Of a DNA stretch of 64,000 nucleotides, positions 1 to 12,301 are shown in pieces. Under the pieces are notes generated by a model. That model saw only the letters and a list, made by a program, of their open reading frames with translations. It did not search any database and had not been told where the DNA came from. Position 1 is the stretch's first letter. Each line of letters begins with the position of its first letter. The stretch spans positions 9,271,026 to 9,335,025 of the forward strand of contig CM068321.1 in NCBI GenBank assembly GCA_034766995.1, read 5' to 3'. Source of the stretch: Acanthacorydalis orientalis (taxonomy: Eukaryota; Arthropoda; Insecta; Megaloptera; Corydalidae). Position numbers and translations under genes: made by a program.

Positions 1-886
1 GTATACATAAATAATTTGTGTATATTCATAAGATTCATGTCAGACCAGTAACAAAAATGTTACTCATTGATAGAATAACTTGCAAAAAGTATGTCTTGTC
101 ATAAACAGGTCATTCTTGTATTCTCAAATATTTTCTTAAACAGTAATAAATCTTGTATTTATCTTGAACTAAACTATTTGTTTGAAAAGTCAATATTCTT
201 AATCGAATCACCTCTATTACTATTCTATCATTATTTTTCAATAGAAAATTTTCAACGCAGTAAATAGTGAAAAACTCATATTATGTATAACTATGTATAA
301 CATTCTACTGCTGAGCCACTGAATTCCACTGCAGTCTCAAAAATCTTATAAAAATAATAATATTTTTAATAAACGTCTGTAATTGGTTTATTAATGATGC
401 AAATTATTGCTCACCTTGGGAATTAATCACGCTAAGAGGAAAATATTAAATCGACAGATAAAAAGTAACATTAAATATAAACATTAAAATATAAATATCA
501 ATTACAAATTTTCTTATATCTTCTTGCAATTTACCAATCATTTTTTTTATTCTTTTAAAATGCCATAAACCGAAATTCGCACAAATCCAAATCAATCATA
601 CCATAAAGCAAAGATAAAAACTGGGCGCTGGCATACACAAGTCAAAATTATATTTTCTTTAGTTGACTTAAGTTAATTAGATATAAGGTTTAAGAACTAC
701 GATCATTAGCGCTCGATTCTAACCTAATTAACGTATCGCCCATGTTTAGTTACTAAATTCACTGAATACTTTCAATTATCAAACAAATTAAATTCTATAC
801 TTGAGTCAAAGAACTTTTTTTCAATTTAAGATTATTTGTAAAACAGAAAACCGATATTAAATCACAATATAAATAGAGAGTGATTA
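1..886. other. AT-rich non-coding DNA
   Basis: Very AT-rich sequence without any open frame or repeat that I recognise. It is presumably intergenic or first-intron DNA upstream of Poxn. Confidence 0.5.
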
Positions 887-1074
887 AGTTTAGGCTTTCA
901 TATGAAAGTATTAAAAGGGGGGTATGGTTTAAGAAAAGTCATGTTATTTTTTATTTAGTATTTTAGTTCAATTCAGTACTAAAATACAATTGAACTAAAA
1001 CGCTAAATGAGGGATAATATGTTTCTTTTTAATTTTTGCGTTTTTTTCAATACTTTTGTGTGGAAGCCTAAGTT
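887..1074. mobile_element. 188-bp palindromic fold-back element (MITE-like)
   Basis: Two 87-nt arms (887-973 and 988-1074) are inverted copies of each other along their whole length, around a 14-nt loop. The outer ends read AGTTTAGGCTTTC and, inverted, AACTTAGGCTTCC. The inner ends share ATTTAG, then TTTTAGTTCAATT. No coding capacity is present. A half copy of the same family lies at 63122-63226, which marks it as a mobile or dispersed element rather than a chance hairpin. The superfamily is not identified and no clear target duplication was seen. Confidence 0.7.
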
Positions 1075-2696
1075 GAATCGCCTTACATATCTAATGCCAA
1101 CTGAGTTCGCTTCCATAAATACATTATTTTTTTCGCTTTAGAAATCACAAATATTTTTCAGATCAAAAATGTTCAGTAAATGTTAATTGATAATGTTTAA
1201 TTATTTCTTACAAACATTTAGATGCTAATAGGATCATTCTCAGAATATCAAAGCATAGAAAAATTTAACTTCTTTAATTGATTCTTTTTTACATATCACT
1301 AATTTTTATACTTAAATGTATTTCTTTAACGTTTCTTCTACATTTCGGTTTTTCCTTCTAGTTATTTTTCGTATTAATTTTGCACTAATTTACTGCTTAG
1401 AAAACGTTCTTTTTGTGGTTATGTAAACTGTATAATAGTTAATAGGATCACGGACACGGAAAGGACACGTTATATAAACAGTAAATCAGTGCAACAAACT
1501 CCAACAATTAACTCTTTCTCTCCGATGATTTTTAATATGATTATTATAGTAATTCAAATTTAAAAAAGTTAGATTCTCATATACCTTGGCACACTAAGGA
1601 TAAATAATATCGCTATAGAAATACATATAATAAATAATCATTTATTGAATATTTTTAGGTGGAAAAAATTTTTATGTTTGATGGGATGAAAAAATAATTC
1701 ACTGATTCATCAATTTATATCAAAAGTATTTATCGGCTATCAAGTTTTCTCATTTTATCTAATGTTAATATCAATAAATAATAGAAAAATAATATCTGAC
1801 TAATTCATAAAATCTTTTAATTTAATAATAACAATGTTGGTAAGAAATAGTAATAATAATAATTGATCCCATTTTATCCTTTCTATTATGCCCTTGTGGT
1901 TCTTTTTTTTTGAACTTCTAATAACCTTTCAGAAATATTTTTTCATTGGTTTCATAACAAAATTTTATTAAAAAGTTCATAATTGATTATTAATCATTTT
2001 TGATTATAATCAGAGTATTAAGACGAAGTATTGATCCTCAGAATATTAAGTTATCGACTTTACACTGTCACTAGGATGGGCATCTCAAATACGAACACTC
2101 TGAAATGGATGTAAATTGAAATGTACTAATTGATTTTCCTGCACTTTGTACACTTTCTATGTTAAATATTTGACATAAATAGTTTTGAAAATGTGAATAA
2201 ATTCCCTCTGACAAATGAATTTTTTAATACCCACGATCGCACAGATTTCTTTCCTAGTCAAACATGTTCAGTAACTGATTATTAATTATGTTTACGTCCA
2301 TTTCTATGCTAGTATCAACATTTTCAAAGCATTAAGGTACAAAGCTCTAAAAATGTCGTCAACGAAAAGCGCACAAGTAAGAATAAAAAATGTTCAATAA
2401 TCAAATATTAAAGATTTTAATTAGAACAACTTTTGTGGTTTCTTCGATGAGAGAAATATTAATTTATGAAAGTAAATTTCACTACAGTGAAAGAATTTAT
2501 AATATATCGGATATCCAGTGCTCTAAATTTGTATTTAGAAATTATTTTTTCTTCTTTACTATTTGAAAAATGCTCCGAGATTTGTTCGTTTACAAATTTG
2601 TCTACTTTTTCATAGATTACATCTTCTATATCTTTTAATTTATGTAAGAATTTAATATGGTTTTTAAAATAATCAGTTATTAATGTTAATTGTCAC
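1075..2696. other. AT-rich non-coding DNA with a weak internal duplication
   Basis: No gene is visible. About 1140-1260 and 2240-2345 look like diverged direct copies: both carry a TGTTCAGTAA-like segment followed by ATGCTA and CAAAGCAT at similar spacing. The similarity is weak and judged by eye. Confidence 0.3.
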
Positions 2697-2757
2697 TATC
2701 TTTCTATATATAAAAAATAACTTTACGTTGGAATTATTTTTTATATATAGAAAGATA
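2697..2757. repeat. Perfect 24-bp inverted repeat
   Basis: The 24-nt arm at 2697-2720 is exactly inverted at 2734-2757, separated by 13 nt. A direct repeat of AAGAAAGATATAATT follows immediately. Arms this long without a mismatch imply a recent origin or a selected hairpin. No flanking element was recognised. Confidence 0.75.
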
Positions 2758-3794
2758 TAATTAAGAAAGATATAATTTCCATAAAACAAATATTCTTATT
2801 TTTGGTATAGACCACCTCCTCGCAGCGCCTCTCATCCCGCTTGACTCTACAAGTAGCACGTTAACAATTCCCGATTATCAACGATTGGTTGATAGATATC
2901 GTGTGGTCTCTGTACTGATTGGTTGACATCAATCACATGTATGTAGCTCTCTCACGGTGTACAATGAAAAAAAGTATACGATTTCAGTGTAAAACTGATA
3001 AGAAATTTATTCAAAATATTGTATGCACTGAAGTTTAGAGTAAAAAAATTATTACGCATTTTAACATTGTATTTTGTTGTTAATTTTTATAAACTTTTCC
3101 AATAAGCATTGTACTCAGATTAATTGTGCGTCATTTTTTTAATTTTTGTTATTTGTTTGAGGAGAGCAGATCTCTGTTATTCGCTTCGCAGTCGGGGAAA
3201 TACTCCGTAGACTTGATGTGGCGCTGCTACTAGTTCGTTATTTCTGAACGCGAGTTTTAAAATTTCTCATTACCCATTTTACACAAATACTTTGAAGTTT
3301 ATTGCAGGAAATGTAGCGATAAGTTCGCTAATTAAGAGAAATCCGGAGAAATCTGTACAATCTACCTTACCGACTCCGTATTTTTCGGATTTTTATTAAT
3401 TAAAAGTTGAATTCAATTTTACTTGATAATATAGGTAAATGAACAAAACCAATACGTTATCGTACTGAATTAATAGATTTTATTCATATATAAAATATAA
3501 ACAGTATACAAATATTAACTGGTACTAATGTACATACAGTCAAGTTTCTGTATATGCAGTAGATATGTTCCACAGAAAACCGCATATAAAACACATATTT
3601 TCTTTTAAGACATCGTTGTACCAAATAAAAATGACAAAGTACAGATTTAGGTTAGTTTGTTTATATGTTGAATGCGTATGAAAAAATGAGTACAAGAGCG
3701 AACAGAGGAGTGAGAGAAAAGTTCGAAAACAATATTTTAGTAATGTCGCCTGGTGATAGGTATAAACCCTAGTCACTAAATGTATTGGCAATAT
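2758..3794. other. Non-coding stretch with a G+C-richer patch
   Basis: Around 2810-3260 the base composition rises and CpG dinucleotides appear. The patch holds two ATTGGTTGA motifs (inverted CCAAT boxes) near 2885 and 2917. No open frame was recognised. It could be a regulatory element, a promoter of an unseen transcript, or an old transposon. Confidence 0.25.
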
Positions 3795-3900
3795 AAGCGT
3801 GTAGCATAGGCCTGGAGGAGAATGAGCAGGAGGCGAAGCCCCCTAGAGGGTCCGTGAGCATAGCGAGTAGAGGGCAGAGCACCCTGGTTATTTCGAAAAT
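3795..3900 (-). repeat. Solitary inverted copy of the CTCGCT tandem repeat
   Basis: The minus strand contains GGGGGCTTCGCCTCCTGCTC and a nearby TACTCGCTATGCTC. This resembles the G+C-rich head of the tandem repeat at 52930-53870, where the same GGGGCTTCGCCTC and GCTCGCTAACACTCGCTC motifs recur. It is therefore a dispersed, diverged single copy. The match was made by eye. Confidence 0.5.
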
Positions 3901-4199
3901 GTATCAATGCTCTGTATTAACAACATTTTAATTTTAATACATAAAATCAATGTTTTATTTCTATTTTTAATCATTTAACAATCGATATTTAAAAAAATAT
4001 TATATATTTTATCTACGTATCCGTTTTATTTTTTTACTTACTCCCGAAGCAAATTACAAAGCAGATGAAAAACATAGACTATTAACACGAAAACAACTGT
4101 TTAATAGCAGGAATGACAAGACATGGAACGTAACCGTCTCTAATGTCAGTAATCGTCTTAGTCTGCTGAAAATAAAAAAGTATCACATGTGAAAAAAGT

Positions 4200-4720
4200 A
4201 ATTGATGTCCATCTAAGCTCAAATGCAGGTAACGACTGCATTTCCTCTGACAACATCAGCTACCACTATCTGCAACTTCCGATCGCACAATTAAATTGTC
4301 GTTCGTTCGCATAGATCGTTGCATCGTCGACGAAGATGAACATGACGACGGCCTAACACAAAAAAAAACTACATGCACATACGTACACATTGAGAATGAA
4401 TGCGACACGAGTGCGTGCCGATGTACAATTACGCGACACCGCCGGGAATTGAACCGGTGATGATCAACTCGTGCGATGTCTGACATAGATACGAGCCATG
4501 TCTCTCAAGGTCGACCGGTCGCATGTTCTCGGCATCGACAGCAAAACGATTTTTCGGCGGCGACGTCCAATTGCAATCCGATCCGATGTTATTATTATTG
4601 GGATATTGAATCAGCTTAAGGGCACAACATGCATCGTACAACTCTATAACCAGTGCTCAAACGAATGTCGTAGGGAAACGAGCACGTAGGGATTGTAATT
4701 ATGCAGTTATGGATGTCTGA
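4200..4720. other. CpG-containing patch with a B-box-like motif
   Basis: This patch is clearly richer in G+C and CpG than its surroundings, and short frames are open by chance on both strands. The minus strand has GGTTCAATTCC (4444-4454), a good match to an RNA polymerase III B box, and a run of nine T about 75 nt downstream (4360-4368). No partner for a 7-bp tRNA acceptor stem could be found, so it is not called a tRNA. It may be a conserved non-coding element or a tRNA-derived repeat. Confidence 0.25.
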
Positions 4721-4835
4721 ACGATTGTGTAGTCGTTGTAAATGATTCATATATCTTTTTTTATTTACTATAATTTACACACCATTATAATTTGTATTTT
4801 TAAGATTACATATCGTTTATAATTCAAGATTAAAT

Positions 4836-6062
4836 ATTTGGTTCGTGCAAAAATAATTGTGGATTTTATAATTTTAAGTTTGGCGCCGATTTTTCAAGTT
4901 ACAGCTATCTTTTGTAATAGACATGTGAAACATCATTGTTAACAATTAAATTAGCACTACTGATTTCGGCTTATGTCTATTATTTTCATTCTTTAGTATT
5001 GTTGAATAAAATTCCTAAATTAGTCATGATAAAAAAGAAAATTCGTGCGATTTTCTTGTATGAGTTGAAATTGGGACGTAAAGCAACAGAAACTGCTAGA
5101 AATATCAAATTTGTTTTTGGCGAAGAGTGAATTAGTGAACGTACAGCTCAACACTGGTTTCAAAAATTTCGTAATGGAAACGAAAGTTGTGATAATGATG
5201 AGGGTCTTGGACGTTCTTCAGCTATAGATAATAATGATTTAAGAAACATTATTGTAGCGGACCCCAGTAAAACAATTCGAGAGGAGGAAGAAGAACTCAA
5301 TGTTGATTATTCAATAGTTGTTCGACATTTGAACCTAACTGGGAAAACATAAAAGCTGGATAAATGTGTGCCGTGTGAATTGAAGCAAGTCTGCTCTGCG
5401 CTTCTTTTTCGTAACAAAAATTACCCCTTTCTTGGTCACATGTGATGAAAAGTGGATTCTCTACGACAATCGGAAACGTTCATCACAGTGTCTAGACCGA
5501 GGAGAAGCACCAAAACAGTTTCCTAAACTGAAACTTCATGAAAGAAGATTATCGTCACTGTTTGGTGGTCGGTAAGTAGAATCATTCACTACAACTTCTT
5601 AAATCCCGGTGAAGCAATAACAGCAGGAAAATATTGTGAGGAAATTGAAAAAAATACCTGTGAAGTTGCATCGTTTACGGCCAGCATTAGTTAATCGCAG
5701 AAGACCAATTCTTCATGATAACACCTGATCACGTCTCATAAATGACTTTAAAAAAATTAAATGAACTGAGTTAGGAAACCTTACCTCGCGCACCTTATTC
5801 TCCGGGTCTGTCTTTGACAGATTATCAATTTTTTTAAACAATTAAGTACATTTCTATAAGAGAAGATTTTTAAATATCAAGCATCAGCTCAACGCACTTT
5901 AGATGAATTCGTTAATTCCAGGACTCTAGAATTCTATCTTGCAGGAATAAACAAACTTGTTCCACGTTGGGGGAAATGTGTGCAGGTCAATGGTGTTTAT
6001 GTTGATTAATAAATATATTTTTAATTGTTATATTAGAATGTAACATATTAAATTGTCAAATT
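4836..6062 (+). mobile_element. Mariner element A, near full size, inactive
   Basis: A remnant of a Tc1/mariner cut-and-paste transposon. The left end (GGTTCGTGCAAAAATAATTG) matches the cecropia-type mariner terminus. The transposase frame starts near 5028 with MIKKKIRAIFLYELKLGRKA, the first helix-turn-helix region. It continues through the second DNA-binding helix near 5300 and the LDKCVPCEL linker near 5355. The catalytic segments VTCDEKWILYDN (near 5435) and LHDN (near 5712) follow, then an end reading VPRWGKCVQVNGVYVD at about 6007. Stops at about 5127 and 5350 and several frameshifts destroy it. The right terminal repeat is not clear, and the element abuts element B tail to tail. Confidence 0.85.
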
Positions 6063-6063
6063 T

Positions 6064-7377
6064 GTAGGTGAGAATTAAAACGCAATATTTTTAACAAAAC
6101 AAAGTATATTTAATCAAAATAAGTTCCACCAGCTTCAATGGTCTTTTTCCAACGATTAATTAGATTATTTATCCCATTTTTATCAAAATCTACATTTTTG
6201 GAGCTGATAAAGTCTTCGAATCCTTGAATCACTTCTGTTTGGTTTAAGAATTTTTTATTTCTTAAATAATATTTAAAGTGGCGAAAAAGACGACAGACTG
6301 TCAGTGAAAGATCCGGTGAATGATCCGGTGAATAAGGGGGATGAGGTAAATTTTCATAATTCGATGAATTTAATTTGGAAATTGTTATTCTAGTTGTGTG
6401 TGGTCGAGCATTGTCTTGCAATAGTGTTGGCCCATATCTATTGATTAGCATTGGCTGTTTTGTTTATAATTTTTCATTCATATTGTCGATTTTGTGACAA
6501 TATGAATCAGCCGTAATTGCTTCGCCAGCTTTTAAAAAAGAATAACGGATTGTACATTTATTTGTCCAACACACAGTAACCATAAGTTTCTTTTGGTGTA
6601 ATGACGGCTTTGGTGAGTGTCTTGGTGCTTCATTTGCATTAAACTGTTGTCCAGATCTTTTTCTGTTACCATGCAGAATACACATCTTATCACAAGTAAT
6701 GATTCGATTTAAAAATGGCGTTTTATCATTTCGAATCATCAATGAATAACACACCTTTAAGCGTCTCAGTTTCTGACCATCTGTCAATTCGTGCGGCACC
6801 CACTTATCCAGCTTTTTCACCTTTCCTATTGCAGCAAGGTGACAAAAAACAGTCATAACACTAACACTTAAATCACATGCGAGAGCTCAAACTTGTATGT
6901 GAATTAGCTTCCACCATGGCTCTCAAATGTTCTTCATTCACAAAGTTTTGGGACTTCCTCATGGCTCATTGTCGAGATTCATATTACCGGAACAAAATTT
7001 TTCGAACCACAATCGAATTGTTCTCTGGTAACCCGACCCTTCTTCGAAAGCTCCACTGATATTTCTACCTTGTACAGCTGCATTGTGTCCCAACTTGACC
7101 TGATATAAAAAAGCAGCCGCAAATCTTTTGTGGATACCATCCTGTTAAATGGTATAAAAAAATGAAAATATCAACAATAACTCCGAATTTAAAGCCAATT
7201 AAAGGGTACAGTAACAGTCAATCACAAATAGCTAAACTTATAAAATATTACAGAGAACGTTTCTCAATCTCGGTCGACCTCTGACTGACTGAATTTCGGC
7301 AACTTGATATGTTACAACCTAATGTGTCTTTATACTCGATACGTAAAAACCGCAATTATTTTTGCACCAACCTAATA
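6064..7377 (-). mobile_element. Mariner element B, near full length, inactive
   Basis: About 1.3 kb, the normal mariner length. The 5' end at 7377 carries the terminus TTAGGTTGGTGCAAAA; the 3' end near 6065 is degraded. Conceptual reading from about 7140 gives the HTH region (HNAAVQGRNISGAFEEG), then GKVKKLDKWVPHELTDGQ, TCDKMCI with the first catalytic Asp, and LLQDNARPHTT with the second. The PPYSPD segment follows, and the end reads RWKKTIEAGGTYFD. An in-frame TAA at 6464 splits the two longest frames (6464-6856 and 6110-6451). A 12-bp tandem duplication repeats the HSPD segment, and the third catalytic Asp position appears to be Val. The element is therefore dead. It belongs to the same cecropia-like family as element A. 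Confidence 0.88.
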
Positions 7378-8473
7378 CTATTTTTTAGTTGTGCATTTGA
7401 TTTTCTTTCAAGTAATAATCATCTCATAAAGTTTATTTTTTTCCAAATCATAATATAAATATAAAAAAATGAATTTATATATATATATATATATACCATG
7501 GATTCCTAACCTTTTTCATACACTGACCCATTACAAAAAATATTCTTTTCTATCGATCCCCCCCCCTGAAAATTGATAAATTGACTAGTGTATTTCCGAA
7601 ATACCATTACTGTTTGAATGATTTAAACAGCGCCAATCTGATTAATATTTCATACTCAGCTTCTTATTTTTCTCTTCGATTAAACAATTCCGAACAGTAC
7701 ACGAGTAATTCATAACACGAACACGTTCTCTTCAATACACAATTATATTTTGGTTTCGTGCGTAATTAATTATGCGCGAAACACGTTCAATAATTACATT
7801 TAAAAGATCTGTCAACAGGTGTGACTGTTGGAAACGTTCACGACGTGTCGAGAGACAATAAATAAACGCTGTAATGAAATCAATCGGGCTTAATCTCGTT
7901 TTATCTGATCCTGGAATATATTTACATTCACAAAGGTAGTACTTCATCGCTTGTCGCATCGGAGTCCGCATAGAAGGGGGCGCGTTAATTCGAGAAACTT
8001 AACGATAATCAATTACCTCATACCGTTGCTCGCTTTCAAAAGCTTCGATATATCATATGTTGTTGTTTTTTGTTTTTGTTTTTTTTGTGTGTGAATACAG
8101 GTACGAGGCACCTCGACGTATACGTACCGACGGACAGACGATCGGATAGAGTGAAAACCAGGCGACACCTGTTCGTGTAGTGCCAAAATTTCGTACGGCG
8201 ACCGCGGTAGCCATTAATCATTCTTATCGTGATCTATAAATGTCTTTTACCCACTATCCGTTTGCTAAAATTTATCTCTCGACAATGTAAATTATGTTTT
8301 TATGTCAAAATAATTATGACATAAAATCGTAATTTATATACAAAGTCATGCGTGCCTGTATATTTTCACTCCCTAATTTTAATTGATTTGTTTTCACTGG
8401 TTTTTTATAGGTTTTGTTGATTACATTGTGTAATTAAGTACCCTTGAAGAGAGAAAAGAATTATTATACATAC

Positions 8474-8479
<6 letters not shown>
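7378..8479. other. Non-coding, with a CpG-bearing patch at 7690-8220
   Basis: The first 300 bases are AT-rich with a short (TA)n at 7475-7494. From 7690 to 8220 the sequence is less AT-rich, contains many CpGs and has no coding similarity I recognise. It resembles the conserved non-coding islands expected around developmental regulators. At 8290-8335 there is an inverted repeat with 19-nt imperfect arms ending in TTATGTCA and TGACATAA. Confidence 0.3.
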
Positions 8480-8530
<51 letters not shown>

Positions 8531-8549
8531 AATGTGTGTGTGTGTGTTT
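8480..8549. repeat. (TA)n(TG)n microsatellite
   Basis: An uninterrupted TA run of about 48 nt is followed by a short TG run. It is one of many such arrays in the window. Confidence 0.95.
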
Positions 8550-8699
8550 CTTTTAAATACTCAACATGGATTTACAAGAGACCCTTGCCGAACAACTGCC
8601 CTACTAAACAACTGTTCGCACGACCGGGCTTCATTACTCAACCACAAGAAGATCATATCTCGTGAAACAACGACCGTTACTGACTACACTACAGCATGA

Positions 8700-9563
8700 T
8701 GGGGTAAAAATAACCTCCCCCTCAAGGCACGTCTTCTCCTTGAGAATGCTTCTGTTCATAATCCCAACTTATCCTTGCATCTGATGTCTCAGTATGTCTT
8801 CATAAATATAAATTCTTACCACCTAACACCACACCTTTACTGCATCCCATGGACTAGTAGGTAATTTCAAACATTAAAAAACTGTATACAAAGATAATGT
8901 TTAGAGCATGTTTCGATGCTACCAAAAAAAATTAAATGACCCTTAGATACTTTTGAAAAAATCATTATAATATTATCCATGCTGTCAAATTAGTCGTGAA
9001 TGGATAAAGTGATGTCATTGTACATACACTAAACACCACCTGGAGACAATTATGGCTTGATGTGGTGTATGATCGTGATTTTGTTGATATTTATGATAGT
9101 TTTGGTGAGGTTGAAGAGAAAATTGTGATACTAGATGAGTCCATGAGTCTGGAGGTGAATACGGATGATGTTCAATGCCTAGTTAAAGATCATCATCAGG
9201 AGCCTAACAACAGATGAACTTCATCAGTTAGAGGAGTTGATTGAATGGGAGAAAGATAGTGAAGAAGAGAAAGATGAAGAAGATCTACATGTTATGAATA
9301 GTGACAAATTTAAAATCTTGTTAAGTGCATGGGCAACTATGAAAAGTAAAATTAAATTCAATCCGGAAATTGAAAAGACTGAAGTTCATATGTGTCAGTT
9401 TCAGGACAATATGTTTGTCGACTTTTACAAATTGAAAAGAAATACCCAAAGGCAGCCCACTTTTGATATATTTTTCACCAAAGCCTCAACTTCCATCCAA
9501 TCTAGTGCCACTGCCACAAAGAGGGCTAGAATTTATTCTCTTTATAGTAGTGAAAGATCATAA
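8700..9563 (+). pseudogene. Tigger/pogo-like transposase remnant (C-terminal part)
   Basis: Conceptual translation resembles the catalytic end and tail of Tigger-type (pogo, Tc1/mariner superfamily) transposases. KARLLLENASVHNPNL near 8725 corresponds to the DNAPSHP region. A degraded PNTTPLLHPMD-like segment follows near 8830. The acidic tail has TTWRQLWLDVVYD near 9031 and DELHQLEELIEWEKDSEEE near 9219, and then a long open frame 9237-9563 ending near the PTFDIFFTKAST motif. One extra base near 9205 shifts the frame between the two well preserved parts; the upstream part has more stops. The N-terminal HTH domains were not found, and the TA microsatellite at 8480 lies just upstream. No host-gene character was seen. 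Confidence 0.75.
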
Positions 9564-9569
9564 ATCTTC

Positions 9570-10833
9570 ATGAACGGTCATTCTTCCTCTAAATCCCTGC
9601 ATTGGTTAATTGCTGGAGTGAATGATTATCATCGAATAAAAACTGATTATTAGCAACAAAAGGCAAAGCAACATAATGTCTTTCATTTCTTATACGTGCC
9701 TTTAAAATTAAATTTTATCTAATGTACGATTAAGATTTAATCATATTATATACAACGACCGTTTCAAGGAAAACCGTTAATCCTGGACCGATTACGGTCG
9801 TTAAGCGACGTTCACTGTATTTCAATTATATAATTCATTTAAGTATGTTAAGATTTTCAATGATAGGTTTTGACTTACTGTTTTTTTTTATAATTACCTT
9901 TAAATTCATTTTATTCTGAACGTCTTTATTTTAAAAAAACAACATTATAAACAAATAAGTAATTGTATCTCAAATATGAATAACAAACAATAATCTAAGA
10001 GACTTGAATAATTTAATACAAATATTCTTCACTTCAACATCGCTGTAAGAATATTGAAATTTACTATAGTGCATTAGCTGACATCCACCTTTCTCTAGGA
10101 TTGATGGATGAGCATACTTTATCAAGTTTACGATGCTTCCTCTGTATTGTTAGTTATTTTGAATCTTCAATAATAAAACACATATTATCATCCTATTTCC
10201 ATATTAATGTGAATTAAATAGTGCCAAAACGACAAGGATATGCTGTATATTACAGCATATATAAAATTTTGTACATATATCATTAGTTTCAAATCCGAAT
10301 AAAATGTTAATCTCGAAATCGTTTATAATCGATCAGAGAGCTAACCGAAATTACAAACCTCCGCACTACGAAGAGCTTATTCAAGAAGAATTCATTATTC
10401 ATCGTCGTGTAATCACTACCGAAACATCAATGCAATTAATGTAACAATTTATGTACGTTATAATATACGATATTAGTCCTGTCTACGTTCATGTGAATTT
10501 TTGCATAATATCTAAACGATCCGCGTCATAATGATTCGTTCGGCATAATTTGTTCGCTCGCTTCTAGCAATATTTTATATTGGATGCATATATACAGAGT
10601 GTTCATATGATATGTCATTATATCAAAGAATTATTTCTTGTATTCTTGAATAAAATGAAGAGTGTCTGTTTCTATAGACATACTTAGATTTGGGGAATTA
10701 AAAATGGTTCAGACTTTACAAATAGAAAAATAAGAGTAATAAATAATGATGATCAATATTTAAAATAATGCTAATAAAAATGAATTTGAACAATTCGCAT
10801 CAATATTATATATACGAGATTATTATAGATACT

Positions 10834-10883
<50 letters not shown>

Positions 10884-11057
10884 CAAGCACTTTTACGTTA
10901 TGTAGTCAGAAAAGAGACAGAGCACTATATAGAGACAGAGCACAATACCACTCCATTGAAATAATACCGAATTCACACTACTAAGGAGAGATTAATTATA
11001 ATCTAATCATTTATATTAGATTCACATTGATTCATTGAATCTTTTGTCTGTAAATTG

Positions 11058-11098
<41 letters not shown>

Positions 11099-11407
11099 AA
11101 AATTTATCAGAAATATATATATATATATATATATATATCATATTTTTAAATAAAATGAATATGAGTAGAGTAAGAATTGCCAAACCTCATAATAAATCAA
11201 ATTAAAATAAAAATATTTCAGGATTCTTAAATTCTCTTTATCCAGATAAACAACTTATTGTTACATTAATCATGTTACTTAAAATAATTTTATCTACGAA
11301 ACTCATATAACCAGAGAGTAATATATTAATATAATGAGTTTTCTGTTGAAAAAATTGATTTCTGAGCCAAGTGTATCGGAATTCCCTGTGCGCGTATGTG
11401 TATATAT
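9570..11407. other. Non-coding: AT-rich, microsatellites, one CpG patch
   Basis: No gene is visible. TA arrays lie at 10837-10882, 11061-11096 and 11115-11139. A perfect 10-bp palindrome (ATATGCTGTA, 3-nt loop) lies at 10238-10260. The patch 10300-10590 is less AT-rich with several CpGs and could be a conserved non-coding element. Confidence 0.35.
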
Positions 11408-11590
11408 CAGGTTGGTGCAAAAATAATTGCGGTTTATTACCTTCAAACTAATATATATTTTTTAATTTAAGTGGTTTTAAATGCTCCAGAACTGTTGGAT
11501 GACTAACGTTTATCTTTTTTGCAAGATCTCGAGTTATTATGCGAGGTAATGATTCAACTAACGCTTTCCATTGACCTAACTACTTCTCTA
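11408..11590 (-). mobile_element. Truncated DNA-binding-half mariner derivative
   Basis: It starts with the terminus CAGGTTGGTGCAAAAATAAT and continues with the same 3' region as the other short mariners in this window (GGTTTTAAATGCTCCAGAACT). It then breaks off after the segment that encodes the second HTH. It lies about 155 bp from the complete copy at 11745, in the same orientation. Confidence 0.7.
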
Positions 11591-11744
11591 GTGTTGGTTT
11601 GTAAAATATGTAGATGCAGTTCGTCTTCTTTTTGATCGATATCATTCATTTTTCGGTCTATAAGAATATGTTTAAAATTTTCAGATTGAGTAATCATTCA
11701 CAGTAGTCTAAGTTCAGTAATTACTAACGTTTTTTTTGTATCGT

Positions 11745-12301
11745 TTAGGTTGGTCTAAAAATAGTTGCGGTTTATGTCCTTCCAATTCATATACATTTTT
11801 TAATTGAAGTTGTTCTTAGTGGTCCAGAGCTGTTGATTGACTAACGCCTAACTTTTTTGCAACATCTCGAATTATTATGCGAGGTTATGATTCAACTAAC
11901 GCTTTCTGTTGGTCGTTATGAACTGAAGAAGGACGCCCGCGACTTCATCTTCACGGCTTTCGTCTCCAACAAAAAATTTTTGAACCATCATTGTACTTTA
12001 TGTTCCTAAACACTACCCATACCAAAAGGATCGTTTAGTTTATGAGCAGTTTCTGCTTCTTTACTACTCGTTTTCAACTCATACAAAAAATTCTCTTATT
12101 TTCTTTTTTCCATCTTTAATTTAATAGCCAAATTTAAATCAGAATTAATAATGAAAACGAAGTCGATGTTATCAAAATACAGATCGAAAAATTCACTTTA
12201 AAATGGTATTAACATAAACACAATGAAATGACATTTTCATTGAAAAAAGTAAGGTTAGTGATAAGAAAACAAAGGCCGCAATTATTTTCCTACCAATCTA
12301 A
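11745..12301 (-). mobile_element. Short mariner derivative, both termini present (557 bp)
   Basis: Terminal repeats TTAGGTTGGTCTAAAA (11745) and, inverted, AGATTGGTAGGAAAAT (12301) bound a 557-bp element. The minus strand reads the mariner N-terminus: a start near 12110, then the KRVVKKQKLLIN-like region and the DNA-binding helices in several frames. It then passes directly into the 3' terminus, without any catalytic region. Frameshifts make it non-coding. It is a non-autonomous, internally deleted member of the cecropia-like family. Confidence 0.82.

Noticed and set aside
4429..4689. Overlapping small frames on both strands and a tRNA-like B box
   Set aside because: No homology, no splice context, and no acceptor stem for a tRNA; kept only as a weak non-coding finding.
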